Source: Welwitschia mirabilis (lineage: Eukaryota > Gnetophyta > Gnetopsida > Welwitschiales). Taken from it: a stretch of DNA of 64,000 bases. Shown piece by piece: positions 1 to 11,379 of this stretch. The notes below the pieces were generated by a model. The model did not search any database, was not told where the DNA came from, and saw only the letters and a list, made by a program, of their open reading frames with translations. Numbering within the stretch: the first letter of the stretch is position 1; each line of letters starts with the position of its first letter. The stretch spans positions 16,166,988 through 16,230,987 of the forward strand of contig JBOZIK010000001.1 of NCBI GenBank assembly GCA_051453625.1. Direction: 5' to 3'. Position numbers and translations under genes: made by a program.

Positions 1-937
1 ATGCCATGTATACCATGAAGTCCTCTATGTAAGCTAGTTTTCATAACACTCTTTACGACCTTCGAGAATGATTTTCTTCCTGTATTGAATTGATATTTCC
101 ACTTCCTTCTTACAAAATTATCTCTTCAACATTTTTAAGCCTAGGTAATGTATCTTCATCATCATCCATCCAAATCAATAAAGAGGTCATATCTCTCCCC
201 TCAGTCATATCTGCTTGCTTTATTTCAGTGANNNNNNNNNNNNCTTCATAAAATATCACATCATTATAAATAATAATTTCTTGCTTTTTGAGGTTGTAAA
301 CATGTCAACCCTTCTTTCCATGAGGATAACCAATAAAGATACATTTTCAACTTCTAGAATCAAACTTATCTTTTTTCCTTGGGCAATAATGTACATAGCA
401 TAAGAATCCAATCTCATGAATATGTTCATATGATGGCTTATGACCAAACAAATTTTGCTAAGGATATTTTCCTGATAACTTAGCAATAGGAATGCGATTA
501 ATCAAGAATGTTACCACTAAGATGCATTCTCCCCGAAACGTAATTGAAGAATGCCCTAAAATTGTAACACTTTACCATCTCAAGTATTACCTATGTTTTC
601 TCTCTACTCACCTATTTTATTGTGGGGTGTCAACACAAGTTGTTTAACGTAAGATACCATTTTATTTGTAAAAACTCAACATTGATTCAGATTGAAATTC
701 CTACCCATTATCACTGTGTATACCCTTCACAACTTTATTAAACTATGTTTTAATCATTTTAATGAAGTCCTATATGAGTTTTTCAATTTCACTTTTTTCA
801 ACCATCAAGAAAGTCCAAACAGTTCAACTAAAGTTATCGATCATAGTGATAAAATAATAAGCACCACAAGATGAAGCTTTCTTATAGGGACCCGAAATAT
901 TAACATGTATAATTTCAAATGAAGAAGCACTCTCATT
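1..937 (-). pseudogene. Copia integrase core and downstream linker, multiply stopped
   Basis: Minus-strand translation between about 700 and 890 reads CGAYYFITMIDNFS, a stop, then TVWTFLMVEKSE, followed by VKGIHSDNG. These match the integrase core (rve) pattern in which the second catalytic Asp lies in the SDNG motif. Further on come VDTPQ-stop-N, VERKHR, LINRIP and LFGHKPSY, then the glycine/lysine-rich linker before reverse transcriptase (256-486 on the minus strand). The Arg of the conserved DFSR motif is a TGA stop and the second Gln of PQQN is a TAA stop; both fit C-to-T changes. The product would have cut and joined element DNA into the host genome. It is dead here. Confidence 0.8.
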
Positions 938-1213
938 CTAACTAATAGGGAAAATAGCACAAGTCTGTTTCACTCTACAACACAGATTACATATAGCAAT
1001 GTTTTCAAACTTAGATCTAGAGAATTCTAAAAAAATATGTAAATGTTTATTTGATACATGACCTAACTGATGATGCCACAGGATGCTTAAATCTGATTTC
1101 CCTATCTTTAAGACCATATGTGAGATCACTGGCTTTAGGTAGTAGACTCCATCCCGCAGTTCACCCCCTTCAATCTTGGTCCTCGAGGTACAATCCTGTA
1201 TGAAGCATGACAA
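938..1213 (-). pseudogene. Copia GAG-pre-integrase domain fragment
   Basis: An open stretch of 91 codons contains LWHHQLGHVSNKHLHIF and, about 20 residues on, NLCCRVKQTCAIFPIS. This is the zinc-binding HHCC region that precedes the Copia integrase core: the LWHxRLGH motif, then CxxC followed by a KQT segment. The first Cys of the usual CxxC pair is kept (C-x2-C reads CNLC). The open frame ends where the integrase core begins and runs into the N gap upstream, so it is a fragment of a longer polyprotein rather than a gene with its own start. Confidence 0.8.
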
Positions 1214-1224
1214 ATTAGTAAATA

Positions 1225-1884
1225 NNNNNNNNNNNNNNNNNNNNNNNNNNNNNNNNNNNNNNNNNNNNNNNNNNNNNNNNNNNNNNNNNNNNNNNNNNNN
1301 NNNNNNNNNNNNNNNNNNNNNNNNNNNNNNNNNNNNNNNNNNNNNNNNNNNNNNNNNNNNNNNNNNNNNNNNNNNNNNNNNNNNNNNNNNNNNNNNNNNN
1401 NNNNNNNNNNNNNNNNNNNNNNNNNNNNNNNNNNNNNNNNNNNNNNNNNNNNNNNNNNNNNNNNNNNNNNNNNNNNNNNNNNNNNNNNNNNNNNNNNNNN
1501 NNNNNNNNNNNNNNNNNNNNNNNNNNNNNNNNNNNNNNNNNNNNNNNNNNNNNNNNNNNNNNNNNNNNNNNNNNNNNNNNNNNNNNNNNNNNNNNNNNNN
1601 NNNNNNNNNNNNNNNNNNNNNNNNNNNNNNNNNNNNNNNNNNNNNNNNNNNNNNNNNNNNNNNNNNNNNNNNNNNNNNNNNNNNNNNNNNNNNNNNNNNN
1701 NNNNNNNNNNNNNNNNNNNNNNNNNNNNNNNNNNNNNNNNNNNNNNNNNNNNNNNNNNNNNNNNNNNNNNNNNNNNNNNNNNNNNNNNNNNNNNNNNNNN
1801 NNNNNNNNNNNNNNNNNNNNNNNNNNNNNNNNNNNNNNNNNNNNNNNNNNNNNNNNNNNNNNNNNNNNNNNNNNNNNNNNNNNN
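1225..1884. other. Assembly gap (660 N) inside the Copia element
   Basis: This is a run of undetermined bases. It lies between the protease motif and the GAG-pre-integrase domain of the minus-strand Copia element. Reading frames drawn across it are artefacts. The flanks do not obviously repeat each other. Confidence 0.95.
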
Positions 1885-2111
1885 TTCCCTGTCATATGAT
1901 TAGATGCCCTACTGTCCAAAATCCATGATAATGAAATTTGAGTGTGTAAGACCTTACCACTAGATCTTTTACCTATAAGTTTTAAATCCTTTAAAAGTAA
2001 TAATAGGCATTTGAATTGCACTGGCGAGAGTGTTGAATCAACATCTTGAGCTCCGTCAGGTTGTCCTAAAGTATGAACTTCATTAGCCATTTTTGAAGAA
2101 TATGAATGCAC
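1885..2111 (-). pseudogene. gag-deleted leader fused to Copia protease start
   Basis: The minus strand reads MANEVHTLGQPDGAQ, a PVQFKCLLLLLKDL segment typical of the end of Copia gag, then SWILDSRASNHMTG. The last segment is the catalytic motif of the Copia aspartic protease, normally W-x-x-D-S-G-A-x-x-H-M-T-G; here the Gly of DSG is Arg, which would inactivate the enzyme. Only about 70 codons separate the first Met from the protease, whereas Copia gag is normally some 250-400 residues with a CCHC zinc knuckle. The RNA-binding and capsid part is therefore missing. The call rests on motif and position; the remainder is in the gap. Confidence 0.75.
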
Positions 2112-2153
2112 AAAGAACTTATGCCAAAGAAATTGGAATCGACAAGATCATTA

Positions 2154-2167
2154 CTACCCTGATACCA
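2154..2167 (-). other. Primer binding site for initiator Met tRNA (Copia)
   Basis: The minus strand reads TGGTATCAGGGTAG immediately after the LTR end. Plant Copia elements use the 3' end of initiator methionine tRNA, giving TGGTATCAGAGC. Ten of the first 12 bases agree. This position fixes the LTR boundary at 2168. Confidence 0.85.
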
Positions 2168-2453
2168 TGTAGAAAACCACAATATCATGGTGTCAAAAGA
2201 ACCAGAATTGGTTCTGAGAATTAAGAAAGAGCTGGAGGAATAATCTTCTTTATTATGATACAAAAAAAAAAATGTACAAGATACATGTCATATTTATACA
2301 TGTCTACAAGAGTATAACTCCCAATAAAGTAACCATAACTTCCTCATAACTCCTAAGAAACTAATCATAACTTTCTTAGTATCCTCTAGTACTAATCATA
2401 ACTACCTTAAACTATTTAATTTGACCATTATCTACTTTCTATATTTTAATACA
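2168..2453 (-). repeat. 5' LTR of the Copia element (about 286 bp)
   Basis: The segment runs from TGTAGAAAACC next to the primer site to TTTTAATACA, so it has the TG...CA ends of an LTR. On the minus strand it contains a TATAAATA box at 2291-2298 and an AATAAAG polyadenylation-type signal at 2248-2254, in the order expected for an LTR promoter and RNA end. The outer boundary at 2453 is inferred from the terminal CA and is less certain than the inner one. Confidence 0.7.
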
Positions 2454-3010
2454 AATAGTGCATGTGGAGATAACACAGAGTGCAGAGCAGGGGTAGTGAA
2501 AAAATGACATAGGAGAAGGACAATGTATAGAGTATAAAACATATCTGCTAGCAAAAAAGAAGTGTGTGAATGGGTAGAAAAGCATTACGCAAACACTAAT
2601 TGGCATATGGTAAGATGCAGGGAACACAGAGAGGGACATGATGAGGGTAGCACATAGAGAAGGGTGGTGGTTATGAATCAATGTAGGAGGAATGATTCAT
2701 AGGAGCCCACGCTCAGGAAGAATCTAATCTTGAGGAGGAGGACAACATGCAGGTATAGCACAGGGTCGAGTGTAGGATGACAAAGTGGCGACAGAGGAGA
2801 GCAGGTGCAACATGTGTAGCGAAGAAACACCCTTGCAAGGGAGAGGCACAGGTAGTATGAAGGAATCCAAATAGTGCAAGGCACATAGCCAGGTAGTGAG
2901 TGCAAAGGGGCATGAGAGGAATGTAGTGAGGATGACATGACTGGTGCTTAAGTTGATGGGGAGAAGGAAGGAAAGATAGTGGAGAGGCACCATGTGGACA
3001 TTTAAAGAAG
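2454..3010. other. Unassigned purine-rich stretch
   Basis: The plus strand is rich in A and G, with recurring words such as GAGGAGGAGGACAAC and GGAGAGGCAC, and its G content is clearly higher than that of both flanks. The minus strand therefore has three overlapping open frames with no recognisable domain; these are by-products of pyrimidine-rich sequence that lacks stop codons. It may be the interior of another old repeat. No function is assigned. Confidence 0.5.
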
Positions 3011-5679
3011 GGATTTACCCATTAAATATAAAGTCTAGCTTTAATGTATTTTATTATTTTTTTAAAATCATTAAAGACAAAAAATTATTAATTATGAAAT
3101 AAGTGTCTTACAAACCCAAGCTATAACCTTGTTACCAAGGAATCTAGTGAATTAACCATCTATACCAAGGATACACTTAAATGTATTTCTCATCTAATTA
3201 ATAGAAAATGTATAGAGTGGGTGTAAGTTATTATAATTATATAATTGGTGACGTAGTGATAAATTTTATAAAGCATATGTATACTTTAAGGAATACATCC
3301 TTTGCAAATGGGAGGGAAAATAACTAGATGTCTATAATTCCTTCATAAGAGATAAGAAACCATACAACATAGGAAACTATAACTTCATAATATCTTAACC
3401 ATTAGGCTATAGTTCCACTTGAGATTTGTAAATACAATAAATAATAAATGATTATAGAATTAACTACAGTTTGAAAATAAACTATCTATGCATAAGTGAA
3501 GTATTGACATCATGCTAGAATCTATTATAAAGATTTAAATCACACAAGTCTTCTAATTAATAACATTCAATAAAGGAGAAGAGCACATAAAATGACCCCT
3601 AGTTGTGCATTGGATCCTTAGCTCTTTCATGCATCTCTAGTTGCATTGGTTCCTACACATGCAAGTGTGGTGTGAGAACTGTTATCTGACATAGTTTCCA
3701 GTGTAGTCTAAGGTAATGGAATAGGTAGAAGAGGGTTTTCAAAACAAAGTAAGGACTATATTACAAGGGACATGAGCATGACCACTCATCAATTAAAATT
3801 ATATTCTTTAATGTTATCTCATAACATATTCAAGTAAGCTAGCTGCACACAATCAAGAGGGATTAAGACTGTCATAATTGTGCACATATCTTTCTCTTTC
3901 TTCCTAGAGATTCGGTCCCATGGTTGTGGGACTCACAATAGAGAGTATCACTCTTTGAGGTTCGAAAAATTGGTTACCTCAACTAGTTTTAACCTTTTTA
4001 CTTAATATCAATATCAATGGTTAATAAGATGATCACATGCATGGCTTTTAAAAGACTAGTCAATAAGACTTAGCCACAAAGTTTATTGTAAGATAACTTA
4101 GGATTCACAAGGTTCTCATAACAAGGATTCACATAAAATATCATCTCTACAAACTCCCAGAAGACTCTTATAAGATTTCAATATAAGATTATAAGGTTTT
4201 ATGAAATTTTTGCACACACATGACAATACAAGAGACATGTACATTCATTCAAAATTTCAAGATACAAACACAAGGAAAGAAACTCAAGAAAAATTCATAC
4301 AAATATTTACAAAGAAGGGTCAGGACCACACCTAATCTAGCTAAACTTCAAGGTACTCCTAGTTGCTTCCAAGATCCACACGATCACAATTTCCAAGGTA
4401 TACACTTATGACTATAATGACTGGCTTGGGTATTTATAATTATAGGACTAATAGTAAGACTAATAATAAGGCTTAGTTTCTACAGATAGTTTAGGTTTTC
4501 ATAATCCATCCTTTCTAAGTCTGGCCACTAGGTGTAAATAATAATATAATAATATCTCTTCTAAATAAATCTAACTGCATTGAATAATTTACAAGAGTAA
4601 ATACTGTAGATCATATATCATTACTATTACATGGATAACTATAATTAAAATAAATCTATATCAAAGCTGCAATTAGTTTCTAATATAAGTCAAGTAATCT
4701 AATGTTAAGCTACATCAGTAGAAAAACATGCATAAGCAATAGTAAATTTCATAATTAACTCAATCTTTTAATCAATTAAGTAAATCTATCAACTATAGTT
4801 AATCTATTAATAGATTCCAATTAATATCATGCAAGTTCTTTAGTTTTACTATTAGTTTTATTTCAAAATCATTATTTCTATATAAATAAAAAACTACACT
4901 TATTGTTTTATAAATTTTTCGAATTTAAATTTACTATCTAATTGACTAAAAAGGTTTTCTAACCTTAGGGTAGAATTTGGACATGACAGTAATAGGGAAT
5001 ACAACTAGTTTTATTATGTAGTAAAAACAAAAAACATTAGGATTAGTGAAAACAACTTATTACCTAATAATAAAGAAGATAGTATTTCATATTTATTATG
5101 TAGTAGTCTCATCTAATAAGGACAACTTTTTACCAATATGGTAATCATGTAATTTAATTATCTAGGCTTATTATACAGTAATAAAAGAGATCCAAAGTTA
5201 AAAATTTATCTAGCCTCAACTTCTTATTTGACAATGAATTTTGAAAAGGGTGTAGTAAACTAGTGATAAGAAAGAAAAATCTATTATAATATATAACTTA
5301 GCCATGAGACATTAAATAAGGTTGATATAAAATCCATATTTATTTTAAGCTTTACCCATCAATGTCCAATTTAACATTAATCCCATTTGTAATTTTCACT
5401 ATCTACCTTTGGAATCTGATTATAAATACAACATTTTCCATTAAAAAAATGGAGTTTGAATTATGGATTTTACTTTGAAAATTTCTATATATTTTATGTA
5501 TAATTTAATTTTCTTTATGAAGAAGCTTGATTTTTATTTCTGTTTACTACATCTTCTGTTTAAGTCTAGGATATACAATCTATTCAAGGCTTTTTTGTAA
5601 AAATGGTATGGAAAATGATTTAACTAGGCTGATTGGGTGGTTTATGTTATTATATTTTTATTTTTATATTTCCTAAATT
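3011..5679. other. A+T-rich stretch without recognisable genes
   Basis: No ORF above about 60 codons and no known domain was found. Around 4425-4435 the minus strand reads TATAAATACCC, a TATA-box-like word, with longer non-random sequence to its left (3570-4420). That stretch could be an old solo LTR, but no second copy was seen in the window, so the idea is unproven. The 63-codon plus-strand frame at 4220-4411 has no recognisable content. Confidence 0.4.
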
Positions 5680-6119
5680 ATTTCAAGGCTAATTAAAATG
5701 TAAGAGTAATGAATAGAACATACATTTTGAGTTTACTCTTTTTCAACTTATTCTATTTAAATTTCCTGAATATAACTAGTTCAATGCAAAATGCAATTAC
5801 TAGTGTAAGTTATTAGTAATATTTTATTCAATGATATGAAATCCATTAATAAATTTATTAGGTAAGAAATTCTAATTAGATACATAATTAATATAATAAT
5901 AGACTATTAATGTTATATAATGAACATAATTGATCTCTTTTTTACCTGCAAACATTGAAATAAATTATGTGTCCTACTTCTTCTATTTCCATCATAATGA
6001 CATACTAATTTCATTTATATTATTTTCATTTAAGAGTAATTATTTACGTATGATTAGGACAAGTTTACTTTTTATTATTTCAAAGCTACAACTAATGGCT
6101 TTCATGAAATAGGATAAAA

Positions 6120-8360
6120 AGTTCATTCATTAGATTAGCTATTTAATAACTATTATCACTTAGGTAGTTTTCAGTAGTGCATAATGTGCATATTCTCTAA
6201 TTTGGTTGAAGAACTTATGTTTACTAAGGTTTCATAGATAATATTTGTATTTTTGGTGAAACCTTTGATTCTTTATGATATCATTTAAAATTCTTTTAAT
6301 AGATTATAAAGAGAAAAATATTGTTATTAACTAGGATAAATATTCTTTTATGGTTATGCATGGTAATATTATAAAACATATAATTCTTAAAAATGGGATA
6401 TAAATAAATCTTGCTAAGATTTAACTTACCACTCATCTTCATATTCTAAATATGTTAAATAAATTAGTTCTAATCTTAATGATGTGGATATTATAGGAAA
6501 TTTATTTAAAGGTTCTTTAAAATTTCAAAATTCTTGACTAATGTTCTTATTAAGGATGGATTTCTTTATTAGAGTCCTAAATGCTAATATCTCTTTGAAA
6601 TAATAAAATTTCATCAAACTTCATATCCTATAGTGCAACCTCTTTATTAGTTACTTTCTAGTGAGTTACTGTGCAATGTAGGTGCTTTTTCCTTATGAGT
6701 GGTTTTAGGATAAATAAGAGATAAAAAATGGCATGTCATTTACCATGTATGAAATGCATTAAAAGATTATAAGTTAACTTATAAAATAATTTAAAAAAGC
6801 CACTCGAAATAATTTTTAGCTTGAAAAAATGTAGATTATATCTTATGGATGCAAGAATTATCATGTTAATTTATCACTCTTCTCTTAAATACCTATTGGA
6901 TAAGAAAGAATTCAAATTTAGATTAATGATAGGAGACTTATTATTAAAAGAGTTAAATCTTAAAATTACACATAAGAAATAAGTAGAAAAATTAAGTTAT
7001 AGATCATTTATTCTCTATTAAATCCTACTCACATTATCATTCAGACTCATTGCCATAGTTATTAAATTCACTAATAAAACTCTCTTAGCTTTGAAAGAGG
7101 AATGTAACCTTAGTGTATTGATCCAACTAATCATCTTATTGTTCATGAACTATGTAATCTCTAAAACACTTAAGATAAAAAATGATTCTTATAAAGTGAA
7201 TAAATACTTTTGAAATAATTGTGATTTATATAAGTACTATTCTAACTAAATAATTCATAAATGCATTTCAAAAATATGAAACTATTAATTATTTAAAATT
7301 TTCACAAGATGGAGTGGATGAAGGATACTTTTTTACCAAGACTTCTTTACATAAATTGTTTCAATCTATACTTTAATTTATAACTCCTTTTAAAGATAAT
7401 TATGAATATTGTAACTACTAAAATAAATGTAGTACTTAAGTAGGATTAGAAAGAGAGATATGATGCTTCTTTCTTCATATTGAAGATAGAAGTGTTTCAT
7501 GTTTCAAATGTAGATGTCAAAGGGCTTTTTTCTCTATCTGTTGGAAACTTATATACATTATTTTATATAGACTACATCGTAAAGTGATGTAAATCTACTT
7601 CAACTAGAGTATATACAACTAGGATGATTGCTCAATTTTTCAAAAAACATATTCTTTCATTTTGTGGCCATCTTAAATCATCATTAGTAATACAAAACGT
7701 ATTTTTATAATATAACAATAAATAATCTTATGATAAAATGTGGAATATTTAATTATCCATAAAGTAATGATTAAGTAGACATTATGAACCATGAGTTGGA
7801 AATACTTTCATTAATGATAGTAAAATATAATAGAAATGATTAATTAGCCTACCTTAAAAATGCTTTTTAGGCCTTCTAAATTGCTTATAAAACCTTCATT
7901 ATAATATCACACTAAAATTTGTTTTTCTTTACTTTCAAACATTTTTCTACCATTTTATAGAAAACGAATATAAAGGTTTTTTAATCATTAATTATATTAA
8001 TCAAAATCTTGAAGAATATTTTAAATTTAATATGCATGACCTAANNNNNNNNNNCTAATTGAATTATGAAGAATTAAAAATGAAATATATTAAAATCACC
8101 AAATCTAAAAAGAAATAACAAGATCCTATAATGATAAATATATCCTTAGGAAATCTTTATAAGTAAGAATTGGTTTCACTTTTTGGTTTAAGACTATACA
8201 AATATACTAGAAACGTTATATCTATGTATATTTATTCATTATAAGTTTTATAACCATTTGCTCATGATGTTGTTAAGACTCTAAGGCTTAAGAATTACTT
8301 TTTATTTAAAGTTAATGGCCAAATACTTAACATTTTGATAAATTTGTTCCCACATAGCCC
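6120..8360 (+). pseudogene. Athila-like Ty3/Gypsy pol remnant, copy 1
   Basis: Following the plus strand through frame changes, 6169-6215 reads FQ-stop-CIMCIFSNLVEEL, the reverse transcriptase segment before the catalytic FMDD-type motif. About 6240 reads FIDNICIFGETFDS, with DN in place of DD. The RNase H part at 6846-6981 reads KYLLDKKEFKFRL and LLLKELNLKITHKK. The integrase core at 7492-7676 reads VFHVSNVDVKGLF, SVGNLYTLFYIDYIVK and IAQFFKKHILSFCG; the first catalytic Asp survives and the second does not. At about 8300 FKVNGQILN is the typical end of the Athila-type integrase C terminus. Gag, protease and LTRs were not found. An N run at 8045-8054 interrupts the tail. The wording fits the Athila lineage best; assignment is from motif memory. 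Confidence 0.75.
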
Positions 8361-11300
8361 ATGAATTTGACCCTATTTCTTATTTTAAAAATATATGTAA
8401 TTAAAAAAATGAAAAATTTTAATTAATTTAAAATTGATGTCACATAAGAAATGTAAATTATAAAGCTTTATTATAACTAAAACCTAGAGTTATGATAATT
8501 GTGTGGTTTAAATAGTTTAATCTAATAAGATGTTAATAAGTTAGGTACCTCCAATTAGCTCTTTGATTAGGGACTAGTTAGGCTATGAAAACTTGTAAGC
8601 TAGAATTTTAATGTTTATCACTCTATGTTATTCATATTAAATGTTGTATTGTATATTATAATATAATTGCTAATGTGTATGAAAAAATTTAAAAAGTTTA
8701 AAAATTAATAAAAACTTTATTATTATGGATTCTAACATGCCTTTACTACCCATTACTTATTAAAATTAGTTTTCTAGCATAAAAGATACTTACATTAATT
8801 TTCAAAATTAAAACTTATAAAAGTTGATATATTGGCATAATAAATGATTGAATGACATATGAAGATCCAAAATATTAATGTCTATATGAATATTAATTGA
8901 GTCACCTGTGGATAATCTCTATATCACCATAATCATGTTATACTTATATATTAGCTTAAATTTAATATTTGTAGTTTTAAAGACTTAGCAACTAAAGTTC
9001 TAATGGTTGATTATCAATAAACCACCTAGATAATTACATAAGATATATTTTTTCTAATATAGAAGCATAAGACAGCTGAATGCAAGTTTTTCAAGAGCAT
9101 TCTCATTTTGGAAAATCATTCTTTCACATTAATGATGAATGTCAGAGGGAGGATGAAATCCAATAATGGTAATACATAGCATGACATGTATATTAAAAAT
9201 CATAGTTAAATCTTATCATAACAAAATTAAAGTATTAGTAAATATGAATTCCTAAAACATAAAGTTTCTTAAGTTCATAAATATTATTAAATCACAATCC
9301 TCTTTTTTCATTTTATTATTGTTTACAATAAAATCCTTTTCATTAGAAATATATTTAATAAGAAAAGAAATTAATTGGTAGAATTATGAATGATAGATTT
9401 TAATGATTTAGAGTGGATATATAAAGACAAGTATGAAAATCATTAAGTCATATGATTAATATTGGTAATTACTAGTTTATAAAATTAAATTAAATAATGA
9501 ATTTAGGATCTTAAGTGAAAAATACAAGAATAAAAATAAAATTTTCTTAGCTTTTCACCTTAGGATTTCCTTCTATCTTTTAATTTTAAACTGTTATTTT
9601 AGAAAATAGAATCCCAAATACCAACAAAAGGTTAAGTCTTTTCAAAAGAAATATAATTTTACTATAAACATAATTCATATTATAAAAAATATCAATCATG
9701 CATTCTCAACATTAATTAAGAGTTACAATTTATCTTATCATCTACAAAAATAGAATCCTAACCTTGTACTTTTTAATAAATATGTCTATGCATAAACTAA
9801 GTTATTGCATTAAGTGATGAGGATTTGTATTATTTATTTTCTTGACTTAAAACACATCAATCTTATCATTAATTTTAGAAAGTTCATCATCTATTGTCAA
9901 AAATTCACTAGAAGCTTTTATCATGGTTTCTAAGTGATCTAGATATTTCATTGTGGAGGGATTATTCTATGATTTTTTATAGTAGTATGCTATTATATAC
10001 TTTGAGAAAATAACATAAATAGAATAATAAAAGGGTTAAAATGCACTTTTTAAGTGAATTAAATGGTTTGACAAAAATATACCCCTTTTGCATGGAAATG
10101 ATAACTCTAAAGAATATAAGGAAGAACAAAAATAACATTGGAATATAATATCTATATTAACGTGAGTGAAGGCTTCATGTCTATCACTCTTAATTTAATA
10201 GTACTTTTTTTCTTTTTTAAATCCTAATTTTTATCCATTCATCATAGATAGAGATTTAGCTGGATTATGTAAGGAGATAAATGTATAATATGCCTGAAAT
10301 AGAGGAGTGTTATATCATCAAAATTTTTATTCAAGAAGAAACTATATCTCTTTATATTTATCATTATAAATGTATGTCATTCATCACATGTAATAGATGC
10401 ATATGCTAGTTTCCCTTCATTCATGTCCATGATTAAAACTAAGCAAAGATTTTAAAAATGTAAGTTTCTCTTTAATGTAATAAAGAAAGAAAGATGAAAC
10501 ATAAGAAATATCACACTTCCTACATTATTTAATATAATTTTAAGATTTTTTTAAAGGATAGTAAGCACTTATACAGGGAAGGCTTGTATCAAAGATCATA
10601 GATTTCATCATTAATAGATAACTCAAAAGGATATAGGAACATGATAAACATAACTAGGCTTACAAAGGGTAGGTTAAATGTTAAAGAAACCAAGAGGTAT
10701 TGGAACAAGAGGAAGAAGAAGAGGAATATCAAGAGTAACGCATGTAAAAACAAAGACCTCAACTTCAAGTTTATCCAAAGAGAAATAATAATTATTTGAA
10801 TTGGTGCTAAGAAGACATAAGTATTAGGTTAAATTCTTTATAGAACAATAAAGATAGATAATAAATATATTATATAAGCTTTGATAAGATTTAAAGAAGT
10901 TAGTAACTACAGATGTTTCATCTCAAAGGAGATTCTCTCCTTCTTAATTAAACTTTTCTCTTTTCTTCTTTTTCATCTTCTTATCACTTTATATTTAATG
11001 CTTTAAACTAAATTCACAGGCAAATTTATGTATTATTTTTGAAAATGAACTATAAATATGATTTTTCTAACTTGTTTAAAGTAAACTTGAAAGTAAAAAA
11101 AAATTATTACATTTATAAACCCTTAGAATCTCTTAAATAATTGAAATGTATATGCTATAATATTTGAAAACACCATTAAGGATGTTGCTAAGTGTTTTAG
11201 AGATAATTTGAAATACATTAATTATACTAGTAATATTAATTTATCAATCATATATGCAAGTATAGAAAATTACATGAAAATGTAGTGTTCATATTTATAA

Positions 11301-11379
11301 TGTTTTAATTACATAGTTAATAGGTCTTTTTTTTAAAATGAATCTTAAGCCATCTTATTACAAAATAAGATTAGCAAAA
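8361..11379. other. Shared non-coding part of the composite block, copy 1
   Basis: There are no long ORFs and no domain that I can name. The stretch is clearly related to 47000-49790 of copy 2 (for example around 8500, 9060 and 10900 here), so it belongs to the duplicated block. By position it should hold the 3' ends, and perhaps the LTRs, of the two opposed Gypsy elements. Confidence 0.5.

Larger units (their letters stand above)
1..2453 (-). mobile_element. Decayed Ty1/Copia LTR retrotransposon, 5' half
   Basis: Read on the minus strand, the order is LTR (2168-2453), primer binding site (2154-2167), a very short gag remnant, aspartic protease, GAG-pre-integrase domain and integrase, which is the domain order of Ty1/Copia. 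The reverse transcriptase and 3' LTR would lie left of base 1, so only the 5' half is visible. A 660-base run of N hides the protease-to-integrase junction. Stops and frame changes occur throughout, so the element cannot encode functional proteins. The target-site duplication cannot be tested because the other end is outside the window. Confidence 0.85.

Noticed and set aside
2678-2993. Three overlapping minus-strand ORFs of 66-89 codons
   Set aside because: Overlap in different frames of a pyrimidine-rich strand shows that they are composition effects.
6120-8360. Integrated plant pararetrovirus as source of the RT
   Set aside because: An integrase core follows RNase H and no movement-protein or coat motif is seen, which fits Ty3/Gypsy elements.
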